Positions 33,601-41,638 of a stretch of 41,638 nt of DNA are shown here, in pieces. This DNA is from Clostridia bacterium (lineage in GTDB: Bacteria > Bacillota > Clostridia > Oscillospirales > Ruminococcaceae). The stretch's first letter is position 1, and each line of letters begins with the position of its first letter. The notes beneath the pieces were generated by a model. That model did no database searches. It saw nothing but the letters and a program-made list of their open reading frames with translations, and was not told the origin of the DNA. The position numbers were made by a program, and so were the translations under genes. The DNA is taken from positions 1-41,638 of the forward strand of contig JAGKVC010000005.1 of the NCBI GenBank assembly GCA_021152595.1, in the 5' to 3' direction.

Positions 33601-36600
33601 ATTCTCAAGGAAACCAGTGTGACGATTCAGGTTACCGCAACGGACCTTGCCGGCAACGCTGCTGTCAAAGAGTACACCTTTACAGTTGATGACCGCAAGG
33701 CAGAGATCAAGGATGCGGCTGCAAAGTCTGAGGGCAAGCACGTTACAGTCAGCTGGACATGCCCCGATGCAGACGGCGTTTCTGCATTCTACCTGTGGCG
33801 AAAGATCGGCACAACCGGACAGGAAAGCTGCGTCGCAATGACCTATCCGAAGAAGGATGTGACCGAATATAGCTGCGAGGACTCCGATCTTCAGATCGGC
33901 GGTAAGATGATCTACCGCATTATGGCTGTTATGCAGAACGGCAACTCCGTTTCTGTCACGCTCGATCCGATTGAAATTCAGGCTGTCCCGCAGGCAGTTC
34001 TGGAATACACCCCCAGCCAGGTTCTTGGCGCTTCGTATAATTATGATGCACGCGGTTCGCGCATTGCTGAGGATATCACCAGTGTCGAGATTTCTTTCGG
34101 TGATGAGACTCTGAATGTAACGAAAACCTCTGTGAAGAACGCTGTGTTCTCTCACACCTATGCAGAACCCGGAACCTATACAGTTTCGCTGACTGTCACA
34201 AACGCTTCCGGTCTCTCCGATACATTCACCGGCAATGTTACTGTAGCTGAACCGGATATCATGTCCAAGGTGACTGCGACTGTTACCAAAATGGACGGCA
34301 CACCGGCTGTCGGTGCCGCAGTCTATGTTGATGTCGGAACTGATCATCAGAGCAAGTTCATGACCAATGCAAGCGGCAAGGTTGAGATTACCTGCACCGC
34401 AGGCGATCATGAATTCGGTGTATTCGGCAACGGCTATCTTCCGGCGACGCAGAGCGTTACGCTTGCACCGGGCGGAAGCACTGAGCTGAATTTCTCGATC
34501 GTTGAGGATCAGCTCGTCAAGGCGGATTTCTCTGTACACCGCATGACGCTCTCTGAGATTAAGGCAGAGGGTATTGATGTCAAGGATCCTGAGAACTGCC
34601 AGCTCGTTAAGATCGACGTTGAGCTGTCCTACACAATCACATCGACCGTCACAGAGCATATCAAAATCTACTATGACCGTTCAAGCGGTATTGTTGTCGG
34701 CTCCGGCAGAGGCGGTTCCGGCGGAAGCGGCGGCTCCGGATCCGGCGGATCCTCTGATTACGATTACTACATCAAGACAATCTCTCATGATGTCAATACG
34801 GTCGTCCTGATGCGCGTTCCTGTCAAGGCACAGTTCATCAAGGAGTTCTTCAAGGTTGACATGATCGTGATGAACAACGCAGATGCAGGATTCTCCCTGA
34901 CGGACTGCACCGCATCGCTCAACCTTCCGAGCGGACTGACACTGATTGAAAATACGCCGTCGTCCTCTCCGCGCGTCGTCAACATGGGTACAATCGGCGG
35001 CGGCAGTCAGGAAACCGTCAGCTGGATTGTTCGCGGCGACAAAAACGGCAATTACAACTTCGATGCAGATTTCAGCGGCGTTCTTCAGCCGTTCAATGAG
35101 CCTGTTTCTCTCAACTTCAAGTCTGAAACCCCGATTAAGGTTTACGGTCAGGAAGCGGCTGCGATTACTGTCACATTTGATCCGGTAGTCCGCGGTAAGA
35201 CTCTGTACGCAGAGGTTCTTGTTGAGAATCAGTCGCCGATTGATCTGGATGAACTTTCCACGGATATCGGACAGGTAATCGCCGAACAGGCAGGAAAAGA
35301 TGAAAGCGGCGCATCCCGTGCTGCGGTTTATCAGACCAGATTCACGGATACCGACGGGATTCTTAAAATTATTGATAATTCAAAGAAAATCTCCGTGCTG
35401 CATCCCGGTCAGAAGTTCAGCGTAGTTTATGCGATTCGCGGTATCCTCGCGGAAAAGCTCCCGGGTGTATACAAAAAGACCAACGCTGCCATTCAGACAC
35501 ATTCTACCAGCAGCAATGTAAAGGTTCAGGTCGCTCCGATCAAGATCGCAAGTGAAAACGATCCGCTTTACGGCTTGCATTTTGATCCGGAAAAAGACTT
35601 CCTCTTCATGGTAAACAATAAGAACGGTGAAGAGCTGGAAGGCGCAGAGATCACGCTCCTCCATAATGGTACTGAAGTTGAAAGCGGTGTCACTGACGAG
35701 CGCAGCAGACTTGTTGTGAAGCGCGGCGATCCGGATGCCACTTATTACGTCAGAATCAAAAAAGAGGGCTACAAAAATTATTTCGAGCGTTTTGAATTTC
35801 CGAAGCGCAAGTCCGTCTACATGGAAACATTTGTCATGAGCGGCGATTATGATGCGGACGATTTCGGTCTGACCTATGCAAGCTATCATGATGATGAATC
35901 CGGTTACGTCAACCTTCTTACCAAAACGCAGAAAGTTGACCGTTATTCTGATATCACATTCTCGATTGTCGCAACAGCCGCAACTGCCGGTGTAACGTAT
36001 GAACTTGTTCAGGGACGCCATGTGATTCGTTCGCAGGATGCACAGGGAAAAACGATGGCGTTTATGGATCTGACACCGAATCTGTTCTACATTGATGAGC
36101 CGGTGTTTATCCGTATTACAACTGACAAGGGCGATGTCTTTGAAATACAGCTTGGTCTTGAATTCATCAAGATTCCGACCAGTATGTCTGACAGCGAAGA
36201 CGCGCTTGCGATGCTCAGAGATATTAAGGATGCTTTCGGCAAGGATTCAGTCGCTGTTGTGGAAGCACCGTCTGAGGTAAAAGATAAAATTGGCAATTCA
36301 TTTGATTTTACAGTTAATTTTCCGAATCTGGACAAATTTGATGATGACAGTGGTACGGGAGAAATCAAAAACAAATCATTCAACGCGAAGCTTGACAGTA
36401 ACCATGTTCTGACAGTTACGCTCGGTTTCTCAACTGAGAAGCGCTTTAAGATTGCTAAAGATCTTGTGAGTATGAACTTCAAAATCACTTTTACGCTTGT
36501 GGGTAAAAAAGATTTTGAAAACAATACGCTGAGTGTTTCTGTTGGTGCAAAGGTTTCGTTGGGCGGTACCTATACAACTCCGGAAATTCGATATGATGTA

Positions 36601-39123
36601 GTATTCTATTTTAAGGTCGCATTTTCACTTACCGGTGAAGCAAGTCTTTCTTTCAAATATACACGTGATATGAAAGAGCATACCAATAAGATAGAACCCG
36701 AACTTGGCGTTAGTCTCACGTTCTCAATTGCACCGCGCGGCGGCTTTGGCTATGAGGATCTGATAGCGTTACGAATTGTTGGTGAAGCATCTATAAAGGG
36801 CGAATTAAATATATTACCTAAACCTGTTGTTATAAAAGCAACAATCAGCGGCTCACTGGCTGGCGAAGCTGTTACGCTTTCGTATGTATGGAAGAGCTAC
36901 AAGATTGCTACTTTCCGTGAACACCAGTTCTATCCGACGGAACCGGCATCGAGCCGTCCGCCGATGTATCTGCCGAACGGAAGACCGCTTGCAGATGCTT
37001 TGGAAGATCCGGAATTGTATGAAGCAATGACTGAATCCCAGCTCCCGACAGCAGGCGCATGGAACGGTCAGCTCGGCGACGGCATCTCTGAAATGCAGAG
37101 CGGCATTGCAACTGATTCTGCTCCGCAGATTGTGACAGACGGAACAAACACCATTATGGTGTGGACGATTCAGGACGCTTCCCGCGGCGTACCGAATGCT
37201 TCCTATCTTGTATTCTCTGTCTATGATCCGGAATCTAAGACATGGTCTGAGCCTGTTGAACTTGATGAAGATATCAATGCTGACACTGCTCCGACACTCT
37301 ATGCAGGTGCAGACGGCATCCGTATCGCATACATGGAATCCGGCAAGGTCTTTGAGGAAGGTGAGGCACCGGAACTGACCGAATATGCAAAACAGCTTGT
37401 CTTCAAGACTGCAAAGTACGATGCAGAATCCGGCACATTCACCGACTTCCGCACGCTTGATGCCAATGCAGACGGCGCATTCGCTTCTTCTCCGATGATC
37501 ACACAGGCTGCTGACGGCACAACTTATCTCTTCTGGCAGGCAAACGCTGACGGTCAGATCTTCGGCACCGATGATACAAATATGATTCTCTGCGCAAAGG
37601 AGACTGAGGAAGGTTGGGATACACCGGCTGTTCTTGCCGAAAACCTCCCGAGACTCAGCGGCTTCACCTGCGGTCTGAATGCAGAAGGCGAACCTGTCTA
37701 TGCATACACCACTGCGATTCCCAATGATGATGGTACCCGTACCCAGACACTCTATGTCGCAGATCTTTCCGGAAACGTAACCGAACTTGCTTCCGGCTCT
37801 GTCAGCGGTGCACAGTTCACATCGATTCCGGGCAAAGATGCTTCCGGTCTGATCTGGTATCAGAACGGCAAATACTGCGCAACGACAGACTTTGTCAATG
37901 TTGAAGATCTCTGCACCGAGGAATACGACGTCAGCGACCGCTTTGCAGTTGCAGGCGACCGTATCCTGTTCGTTGCAAACGACGCAAGCTGCGCAAAGGC
38001 ATACAGCATGCGCTATGATGCAGAAGCAGGTACATTCACGAAGCCTGTCAGCATCGAATCCGGCGATAACCTCTATTATGAGAGCATCTCTGTTGCAAAA
38101 TCCGGCAGCGATACGCTTTATGCAATGCGCCGCACCGAGGCATCTGTTTCGGATGATGCGCTCTCGACCAGCAGCGCTCTGACAGGCGGCATTCTCGGTG
38201 AGACAGAAGATATCCGCGTTGATGCACCGCAGTTCCAGTACAGCGACGCAAAGGCAGGTCAGGCGCTTCCGCTGAGCATGACAGTTTATAATGACGGTAC
38301 CACAGCAACAGATACCTGCACGCTGCATATTCTCGATGCATCCGGTAATGAGATCGCTTCCGATACACAGTCTGCTGTGATCGCTTCCGGCGCATCCGAC
38401 ACCGTTGCATTTGCACCTGTTCTTCCGGCAGAGCTGACCTCTTCCGATTATCAGGTTTCTGTAACAGCATTTGAAAGTGACAAAACACCGGAAAACAATA
38501 CAGCAGCGATTGACCTTTCCAGAACCGACCTCTCTGTTGAGACCGACATTACCTACCGCGGTAACAAGACATTCCTTACGATCTATGCACGCAATAACAG
38601 CAGCGTTCCTGCTCCTGCGATTGTTCACATTCAGCCCGCTTCGAGTGAGGAAGAGACGCTGACACTGTTCTCTGAGGATATCGCACCGAATACTGCTGCG
38701 TACTGGCAGCTCGATTCCGCAGATATTCTCGGCGATATTTACCGTGACTTTGTCAATATTACCGTTAGTTCTGATGTGATTGATGCAGATGACAGCAACA
38801 ATTCTGCATGCGTCATCCTCTCCAAGAGCGGAAGAGATCCGTATGCAGCAGGTGACGTCAATCTTGACGGCGTTGTCGAACTCGAGGACGCTATGCTTAC
38901 CCTGAAATGCTATACAAGCAGAATCGCACACCAGAAAGAGCTTGGCTTCTCCTATACGCAGCAGCGCTGCGCTGATATCGACGGTGACGGTCTTGTCGAC
39001 CTGACCGATGCAATGGGCATTCTTAAGTATTACGTTGTAACCATGTCCGGCTCGAATGATCTCAGTTTCACGGAGTACCTTGCACAAAAACAAAACGGAG
39101 GTGCAGAGCATGAATCCGAATAA
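30652..39123 (+). CDS. Giant secreted modular protein with two dockerins, cohesin-like and FN3/Ig-like domains (2823 aa)
   Basis: Secreted, no catalytic domain recognised. AAGGAG lies 5 nt before ATG 30652. By rough residue: signal peptide (1-33, ending AFAAE); dockerin (39-100, loops GDFNGDGKRNSDD and YDVTEDGIIDSRD); a cohesin-like module (113-245, with PGDDVQVRLSF and GDIAILTFTA); alternating FN3 and Ig-like modules (244-1110); a PKD-like domain (1112-1202, TYAEPGTYTVSLTVTNASG); a carboxypeptidase-regulatory-like fold (1204-1280); a Gly/Ser linker (1352-1368); further CARDB-like modules; a second regulatory-like fold (1637-1729); a beta-rich block (about 1870-2085); a propeller-like region (about 2147-2500); two CARDB-like modules (2519-2730); and a C-terminal dockerin (2731-2803, GDVNLDGVVELEDA and ADIDGDGLVDLTDA). 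Dockerin plus cohesin suggests an adaptor scaffoldin or adhesin. The LRR gene starts inside its end. Confidence 0.85.
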   Translation: MEKLRTRLFAGGLAAFMAMSALPLQTAYTAFAAEIEAASRGDFNGDGKRNSDDLDALNKLLSEHPETILAEEQFEQYDVTEDGIIDSRDRYALSQYLSGAANELPVTTGSEAEEDVTLSLTGASCFPGDDVQVRLSFVDWTKDIAAYDLTVGFDTGLKFKDIEFISDDCVYATSSRALKISGLYQNDALHRGDIAILTFTAPTEFKDTDEFHITVEGSNVFNSEYEIFHSVKPSSTVSVQPLYEPVSLQATGIGSQSVSLKWDMPFADQPISSYRIYRDGKKIVETADTTYIDSKLKADTDYEYTVSAVTKSGAETEHSQPLSVRTTGFEIVSAEFAADKVSDANSDLTVLLSQTTPVSEMKLDITGPDGKTVTDTVDLSGEDLSSIVYHWDVSKFEDGDYKIQVTVKDVDGLSNSAETEVSVVNKPLNAPKLEGEAGGRIASLSWSLATEASVVGYCVYRKTADGKKWEKIADIKTRDTLPYKDTSLKEGTKYTYAVTSLDEYGQESAKSNSVTVTPTADKTAPEITRFTPASGKRVSGDLKISVTARDDNLVTGVRCEISSDSGKTWEPLCEAEGDTLDWMFDTTKFEDGVYQIRAMATDESKNESSGINIISLAIDNTAPEQVKNIHTVSLTATAASLAWDDVADEDFDHFIAIVTDPKNTQEYTIKKELGVQLYLVPDTSYVVTVYAVDTAGNAGPASEPFRFVAESDVTPPLITRMTAKPSIASANASLQVSVAASDISTITAKYLQYSQDQKTWKTLTLTDPYKDFVIYDKDLKEGELYLRAYARDQYGNIGDPEKAQIQTIEVDNTAPKAPAEITAAASLRSNDIVWTASESEDTVSYRIERSEGDNKSFTLLAGGITSLKYSDTSVKADGIYYYRVSAVDRAGNIGTAVTSKELHRTPDKEDPVIVECGLTSGDRIVCSVHRALQILATDNTQIASINAAYRCKETDKWTALKTTETNHNSAYTEMIVSTELPESILKETSVTIQVTATDLAGNAAVKEYTFTVDDRKAEIKDAAAKSEGKHVTVSWTCPDADGVSAFYLWRKIGTTGQESCVAMTYPKKDVTEYSCEDSDLQIGGKMIYRIMAVMQNGNSVSVTLDPIEIQAVPQAVLEYTPSQVLGASYNYDARGSRIAEDITSVEISFGDETLNVTKTSVKNAVFSHTYAEPGTYTVSLTVTNASGLSDTFTGNVTVAEPDIMSKVTATVTKMDGTPAVGAAVYVDVGTDHQSKFMTNASGKVEITCTAGDHEFGVFGNGYLPATQSVTLAPGGSTELNFSIVEDQLVKADFSVHRMTLSEIKAEGIDVKDPENCQLVKIDVELSYTITSTVTEHIKIYYDRSSGIVVGSGRGGSGGSGGSGSGGSSDYDYYIKTISHDVNTVVLMRVPVKAQFIKEFFKVDMIVMNNADAGFSLTDCTASLNLPSGLTLIENTPSSSPRVVNMGTIGGGSQETVSWIVRGDKNGNYNFDADFSGVLQPFNEPVSLNFKSETPIKVYGQEAAAITVTFDPVVRGKTLYAEVLVENQSPIDLDELSTDIGQVIAEQAGKDESGASRAAVYQTRFTDTDGILKIIDNSKKISVLHPGQKFSVVYAIRGILAEKLPGVYKKTNAAIQTHSTSSNVKVQVAPIKIASENDPLYGLHFDPEKDFLFMVNNKNGEELEGAEITLLHNGTEVESGVTDERSRLVVKRGDPDATYYVRIKKEGYKNYFERFEFPKRKSVYMETFVMSGDYDADDFGLTYASYHDDESGYVNLLTKTQKVDRYSDITFSIVATAATAGVTYELVQGRHVIRSQDAQGKTMAFMDLTPNLFYIDEPVFIRITTDKGDVFEIQLGLEFIKIPTSMSDSEDALAMLRDIKDAFGKDSVAVVEAPSEVKDKIGNSFDFTVNFPNLDKFDDDSGTGEIKNKSFNAKLDSNHVLTVTLGFSTEKRFKIAKDLVSMNFKITFTLVGKKDFENNTLSVSVGAKVSLGGTYTTPEIRYDVVFYFKVAFSLTGEASLSFKYTRDMKEHTNKIEPELGVSLTFSIAPRGGFGYEDLIALRIVGEASIKGELNILPKPVVIKATISGSLAGEAVTLSYVWKSYKIATFREHQFYPTEPASSRPPMYLPNGRPLADALEDPELYEAMTESQLPTAGAWNGQLGDGISEMQSGIATDSAPQIVTDGTNTIMVWTIQDASRGVPNASYLVFSVYDPESKTWSEPVELDEDINADTAPTLYAGADGIRIAYMESGKVFEEGEAPELTEYAKQLVFKTAKYDAESGTFTDFRTLDANADGAFASSPMITQAADGTTYLFWQANADGQIFGTDDTNMILCAKETEEGWDTPAVLAENLPRLSGFTCGLNAEGEPVYAYTTAIPNDDGTRTQTLYVADLSGNVTELASGSVSGAQFTSIPGKDASGLIWYQNGKYCATTDFVNVEDLCTEEYDVSDRFAVAGDRILFVANDASCAKAYSMRYDAEAGTFTKPVSIESGDNLYYESISVAKSGSDTLYAMRRTEASVSDDALSTSSALTGGILGETEDIRVDAPQFQYSDAKAGQALPLSMTVYNDGTTATDTCTLHILDASGNEIASDTQSAVIASGASDTVAFAPVLPAELTSSDYQVSVTAFESDKTPENNTAAIDLSRTDLSVETDITYRGNKTFLTIYARNNSSVPAPAIVHIQPASSEEETLTLFSEDIAPNTAAYWQLDSADILGDIYRDFVNITVSSDVIDADDSNNSACVILSKSGRDPYAAGDVNLDGVVELEDAMLTLKCYTSRIAHQKELGFSYTQQRCADIDGDGLVDLTDAMGILKYYVVTMSGSNDLSFTEYLAQKQNGGAEHESE

Positions 39124-41638
39124 ACTCAAAGCTGAACGGAAGCTCCGCCGTTTTGCCGCAGCATTTACTGCTGCGGCAATGGCGGCAACCGCGATGCACG
39201 CAACGGCAGCCGATGTTCTGCTGGATCCGGCGGAATATCAGCTTGCGAACGAGGCTGTACAGTATCATGTAACAGCTGAACCGGCCGCCCCTGAATCTGC
39301 TCCGGCGGCAACACCCGTTACAACAACAGCCGCTGCCGCAACAACAACCGCAAATGCTGCGGTTACAACAACAAGAACGACAGCCAAAGCTGCTGCTACG
39401 ACGACAAAAACCGCCGGAACAACGAAAGCTGCAGCTACCACGACCAAAGCGGCTGCGACAACGAAAACCACATCGACCACCACGAAGACAACCGTACTGA
39501 CAGCATCAACTGTTGTTACAACGAGTACGGCACCGGTTGCGAAAACGGATTCCAAAACCGGCGCTGAATACCTGATCACAAACGGCTTTGCTGTTATCAC
39601 AAAGTGGAACAGCAAAGATACGGATATTGTGGTTCCGGATGAGCTTGGCGGTTATCCGGTTGCAGATATTAATGATTACGCATTCTCGGATCTTCGTTAT
39701 ACGCTAAAATCCATTCAGCTCCCTTCCGGCGTGAAGATGATCCGTTCAAATCTTTTCCTGAACTTCAACCAGCTGGAAAGTGTCACACTTCCTGCAAACT
39801 GTGAAACGATAAATGCGAATGCATTTGAAGGATGCGGAGCATTGAAAGAAATCACACTGCCGGATTCTTTGAAAGTGATCAATAACGCCGCTTTCCAGTC
39901 CTGCTATCGGCTCAAGACAATCAAGGCGGAACATGCACGCCCTGTGATTTTGCAGTCTGCATTCCGCTACTGCACAAGTCTCGAAACAATAGCACTTGGC
40001 GACGGTTCTGTATCTGATTCGACCGGTATTATTGACAGCAATGCCTTTTATGGTTGCACATCGCTGAAAAATGTACAGCTTCCGTCCTGCTTTGCGCAGA
40101 TTGGAAACAACGCATTCGGAAACTGCACTTCGCTTGAGAAAATTGATCTTCCTGACAGTCTGCGGGAACTTTGCTCAAACGCGTTTTCTAATTGCTATGA
40201 ATTAACCACCGTGAATTTCTCTGATGGCTTTGTTTCGCTTAAGGAAAATGTCTTTTCGCAGTGCCGGAAGCTGAAATCCCTGACATTCCCGAAGTCACTC
40301 AAAGAAATTTCGGCAGCTGCATTTCGGGATAACACCTATCTTGAGGAAATCACTGCAGAAGGTGTTACATCTATTGGCGAATATGCGTTCTATAACTGCA
40401 CAAGACTGAAAAAGGCTGCATTCTCTGAGTCGGTTGAGGCAATCGGCGATTATGCATTCTATTATTGCAAGCTGCTTACAGCAGCGCCGAATATCAGCAG
40501 TCTGAAGACGCTTGGCAAGTATTCCTTCTATTACTGCCAGTCCATGACCGGACTTACTCTTCCTGACGCCCTCACCGCAATCCCGGAACACACATTCCAC
40601 AGATGCACAAGCCTGACTTCTCTGAAGTTACCGGAGACTATAACCGAGATCGGTGCAAACGCTTTCTATGACTGCAGCAAGCTGTCGATTGAAAAGCTGC
40701 CGGAAGCGCTCGAATCTGTCGGTTCAAGTGCATTTTATGGTATCAAAACGCTGCGTCAGCTGGAGCTTTCCTCTAAAGCGACGTATGCTGCAAATGCATT
40801 CAGCGGAATTCAGAGCATCCGCCGGCTGTATATTCCTTCTGATGTCAAGCTGTCATCATCTATGTTCAGCAATTGCAGAAATCTGATGTATGTTTCGCTT
40901 TCTGACAGCATTGAGAACTATTCACTTCCGGCAAATCTGTTTGCAAATTGTACGAATCTTCGGAAATTTGATTATCACGGTAAGTGGTATTTAATGCCTG
41001 CGGGGTTTTTCCGTAACTGCTCCATGCTCGAATTTGAGATTCCGCCCGAGATGATTACATTCGGCGAAGGCGCTTTCTCTGGCTGCAAACTGCTCGGCCC
41101 GGAGCTTGTGATCCCTGCAAACAGCACCCTGAACACAAACGCTTTTTCCAATTGCACAGGAATCAAGTCAATCCGCTTTGAAGGTAATATCCGTTCTATG
41201 GCTGACGGCTGCTTCTCCGGCACAGGAATTTCGGAGATTACTCTGCCGCCGAACCTGAACTATATTCCTTCCAAGACATTTGCAAACTGCGAGTCTTTGA
41301 CAAGCGTTACGATTCCGGATAAGATCCGGACGGTTCAGGATTCTGCTTTCCAGTCCTGCACCAATCTGGAGGAGGTTATGATTCCGGCAACTGTTACCAA
41401 TATGTATGCTTCCGCATTTTCAAGCTGTACTTCGCTGAAGAGCGTGAAGTTTGCATCCGGTTCGGCACTCACCGCACTCCCGAGCGCTATGTTCTATTCC
41501 TGCAAAGCCCTGGAACAGGTCGAGCTTCCTGCTGCGCTTACTTCAATCGGGAATAACGCATTTTCCAGATGCGAATCACTTTCGGAAATTTATTTGCCGA
41601 ATACGTTGACATCTGTCGGCGAACACGCATTCTCATAC
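39110..41638 (+). CDS. BspA-type leucine-rich-repeat surface protein (3' partial)
   Basis: The frame is open from ATG 39110 to the window edge (843 codons, no stop). GGAGG (39097-39101) lies 8 nt upstream, inside the end of the giant gene. The two genes overlap by 14 nt in different frames, which implies translational coupling. N-terminus: Lys/Arg-rich then hydrophobic signal peptide (RRFAAAFTAAAMAATAMHATAA). A long Thr/Ala/Lys-rich linker (about residues 65-145) is encoded largely by aca/acg/acc codons and is probably glycosylated or extended. From about residue 150, BspA-like LRR_5 repeats follow: about 28 complete copies of roughly 22-25 residues with the core xNAFxxCxxLxxIxLP, plus a partial one at the edge. 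Such proteins in gut and oral bacteria bind host proteins or other cells. A C-terminal dockerin or anchor may lie beyond the window. Confidence 0.87.
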   Translation, partial: MNPNKLKAERKLRRFAAAFTAAAMAATAMHATAADVLLDPAEYQLANEAVQYHVTAEPAAPESAPAATPVTTTAAAATTTANAAVTTTRTTAKAAATTTKTAGTTKAAATTTKAAATTKTTSTTTKTTVLTASTVVTTSTAPVAKTDSKTGAEYLITNGFAVITKWNSKDTDIVVPDELGGYPVADINDYAFSDLRYTLKSIQLPSGVKMIRSNLFLNFNQLESVTLPANCETINANAFEGCGALKEITLPDSLKVINNAAFQSCYRLKTIKAEHARPVILQSAFRYCTSLETIALGDGSVSDSTGIIDSNAFYGCTSLKNVQLPSCFAQIGNNAFGNCTSLEKIDLPDSLRELCSNAFSNCYELTTVNFSDGFVSLKENVFSQCRKLKSLTFPKSLKEISAAAFRDNTYLEEITAEGVTSIGEYAFYNCTRLKKAAFSESVEAIGDYAFYYCKLLTAAPNISSLKTLGKYSFYYCQSMTGLTLPDALTAIPEHTFHRCTSLTSLKLPETITEIGANAFYDCSKLSIEKLPEALESVGSSAFYGIKTLRQLELSSKATYAANAFSGIQSIRRLYIPSDVKLSSSMFSNCRNLMYVSLSDSIENYSLPANLFANCTNLRKFDYHGKWYLMPAGFFRNCSMLEFEIPPEMITFGEGAFSGCKLLGPELVIPANSTLNTNAFSNCTGIKSIRFEGNIRSMADGCFSGTGISEITLPPNLNYIPSKTFANCESLTSVTIPDKIRTVQDSAFQSCTNLEEVMIPATVTNMYASAFSSCTSLKSVKFASGSALTALPSAMFYSCKALEQVELPAALTSIGNNAFSRCESLSEIYLPNTLTSVGEHAFSY
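39290..39545 (+). repeat. Threonine-rich low-complexity coding tract
   Basis: Imprecise repeats of aca/acg/acc (Thr), gct/gca (Ala) and aaa/acc-type Lys-Thr codons encode the linker between the signal peptide and the LRR domain. It is a coding low-complexity tract, not an independent element. Confidence 0.7.

Noticed and set aside
33346..34659. A 437-codon antisense frame in the FN3 region
   Set aside because: Same cause as above: a shadow of repeated FN3 coding with no own start signal or recognisable domain.
36853..39129. A 758-codon open frame antisense to the end of the giant gene
   Set aside because: It mirrors the codon bias of the sense frame. The sense frame has clear domains and a dockerin, while the antisense product is Cys/Ile/Arg-rich with no domain and no ribosome binding site.
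39290..39545. Repeated aca/acg units as a possible CRISPR or minisatellite
   Set aside because: No regular unit or spacer pattern; it is the coding tract of a Thr-rich linker.
1..41638. CRISPR array or cas genes accompanying the Csm6-like gene
   Set aside because: No regularly spaced direct repeats and no Cas10, Csm2-5 or adaptation genes were seen in the window.

Overview
The window looks like the chromosome of a cellulosome-forming Ruminococcus-type firmicute (Oscillospiraceae). This is inferred from three secreted proteins with type I-like dockerins, a CE15-type glucuronoyl esterase, a dockerin-bearing CotH protein, strong AGGAGG-type ribosome binding sites, and an anaerobic (cobalt-early) cobalamin pathway. 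No rRNA, tRNA, insertion sequence or CRISPR array was seen.

Layout. (1) 1-4316, + strand: the 3' part of a CBM/dockerin/CE15 esterase gene, then a dockerin / Cthe_2159-like / CotH gene, closed by a terminator shared with a 56-aa gene on the other strand. (2) 4671-8705: a Mbeg1-like alpha/beta hydrolase, a convergent cytoplasmic GH13 enzyme, and a stand-alone protein resembling the CRISPR ancillary nuclease Csm6. Its HEPN-like site reads R-x4-Y instead of R-x4-H. (3) 8723-14460, - strand: a cobalamin-riboswitch-controlled operon encoding a lipoprotein CbiK-type chelatase, a tandem-repeat lipoprotein, and a BtuFCD-like ABC importer whose ATPase carries an extra C-terminal domain. (4) 14538-30378, - strand: an 18-gene cobalamin biosynthesis operon in the order adh-cobA-cbiD-cbiF-cbiG-cbiH-cbiJ-cbiET-cbiA-cobT-cobU-cobS-cobU2-cobC-cbiB-cobD-cbiP-cbiC. 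Twelve of its 17 junctions are 4-nt start/stop overlaps. (5) 30539-41638, + strand: a promoter with a leader hairpin drives a 2823-aa secreted modular protein (two dockerins, a cohesin-like module, many FN3/Ig-like modules) and a translationally coupled BspA-type leucine-rich-repeat protein that runs off the window.

How they work together. Regions 1 and 5 are extracellular: biomass-degrading or surface proteins tied together by cohesin-dockerin contacts. Regions 3 and 4 form one cobalamin block. The biosynthetic operon makes adenosylcobalamin from an early cobalt-corrinoid, while the riboswitch directly controls only the chelatase/importer operon. Genes for CbiL and for uroporphyrinogen/precorrin-2 synthesis are not in the window. 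The least explained items are the Csm6-like protein, the exported chelatase with its repeat lipoprotein, and the giant modular protein.
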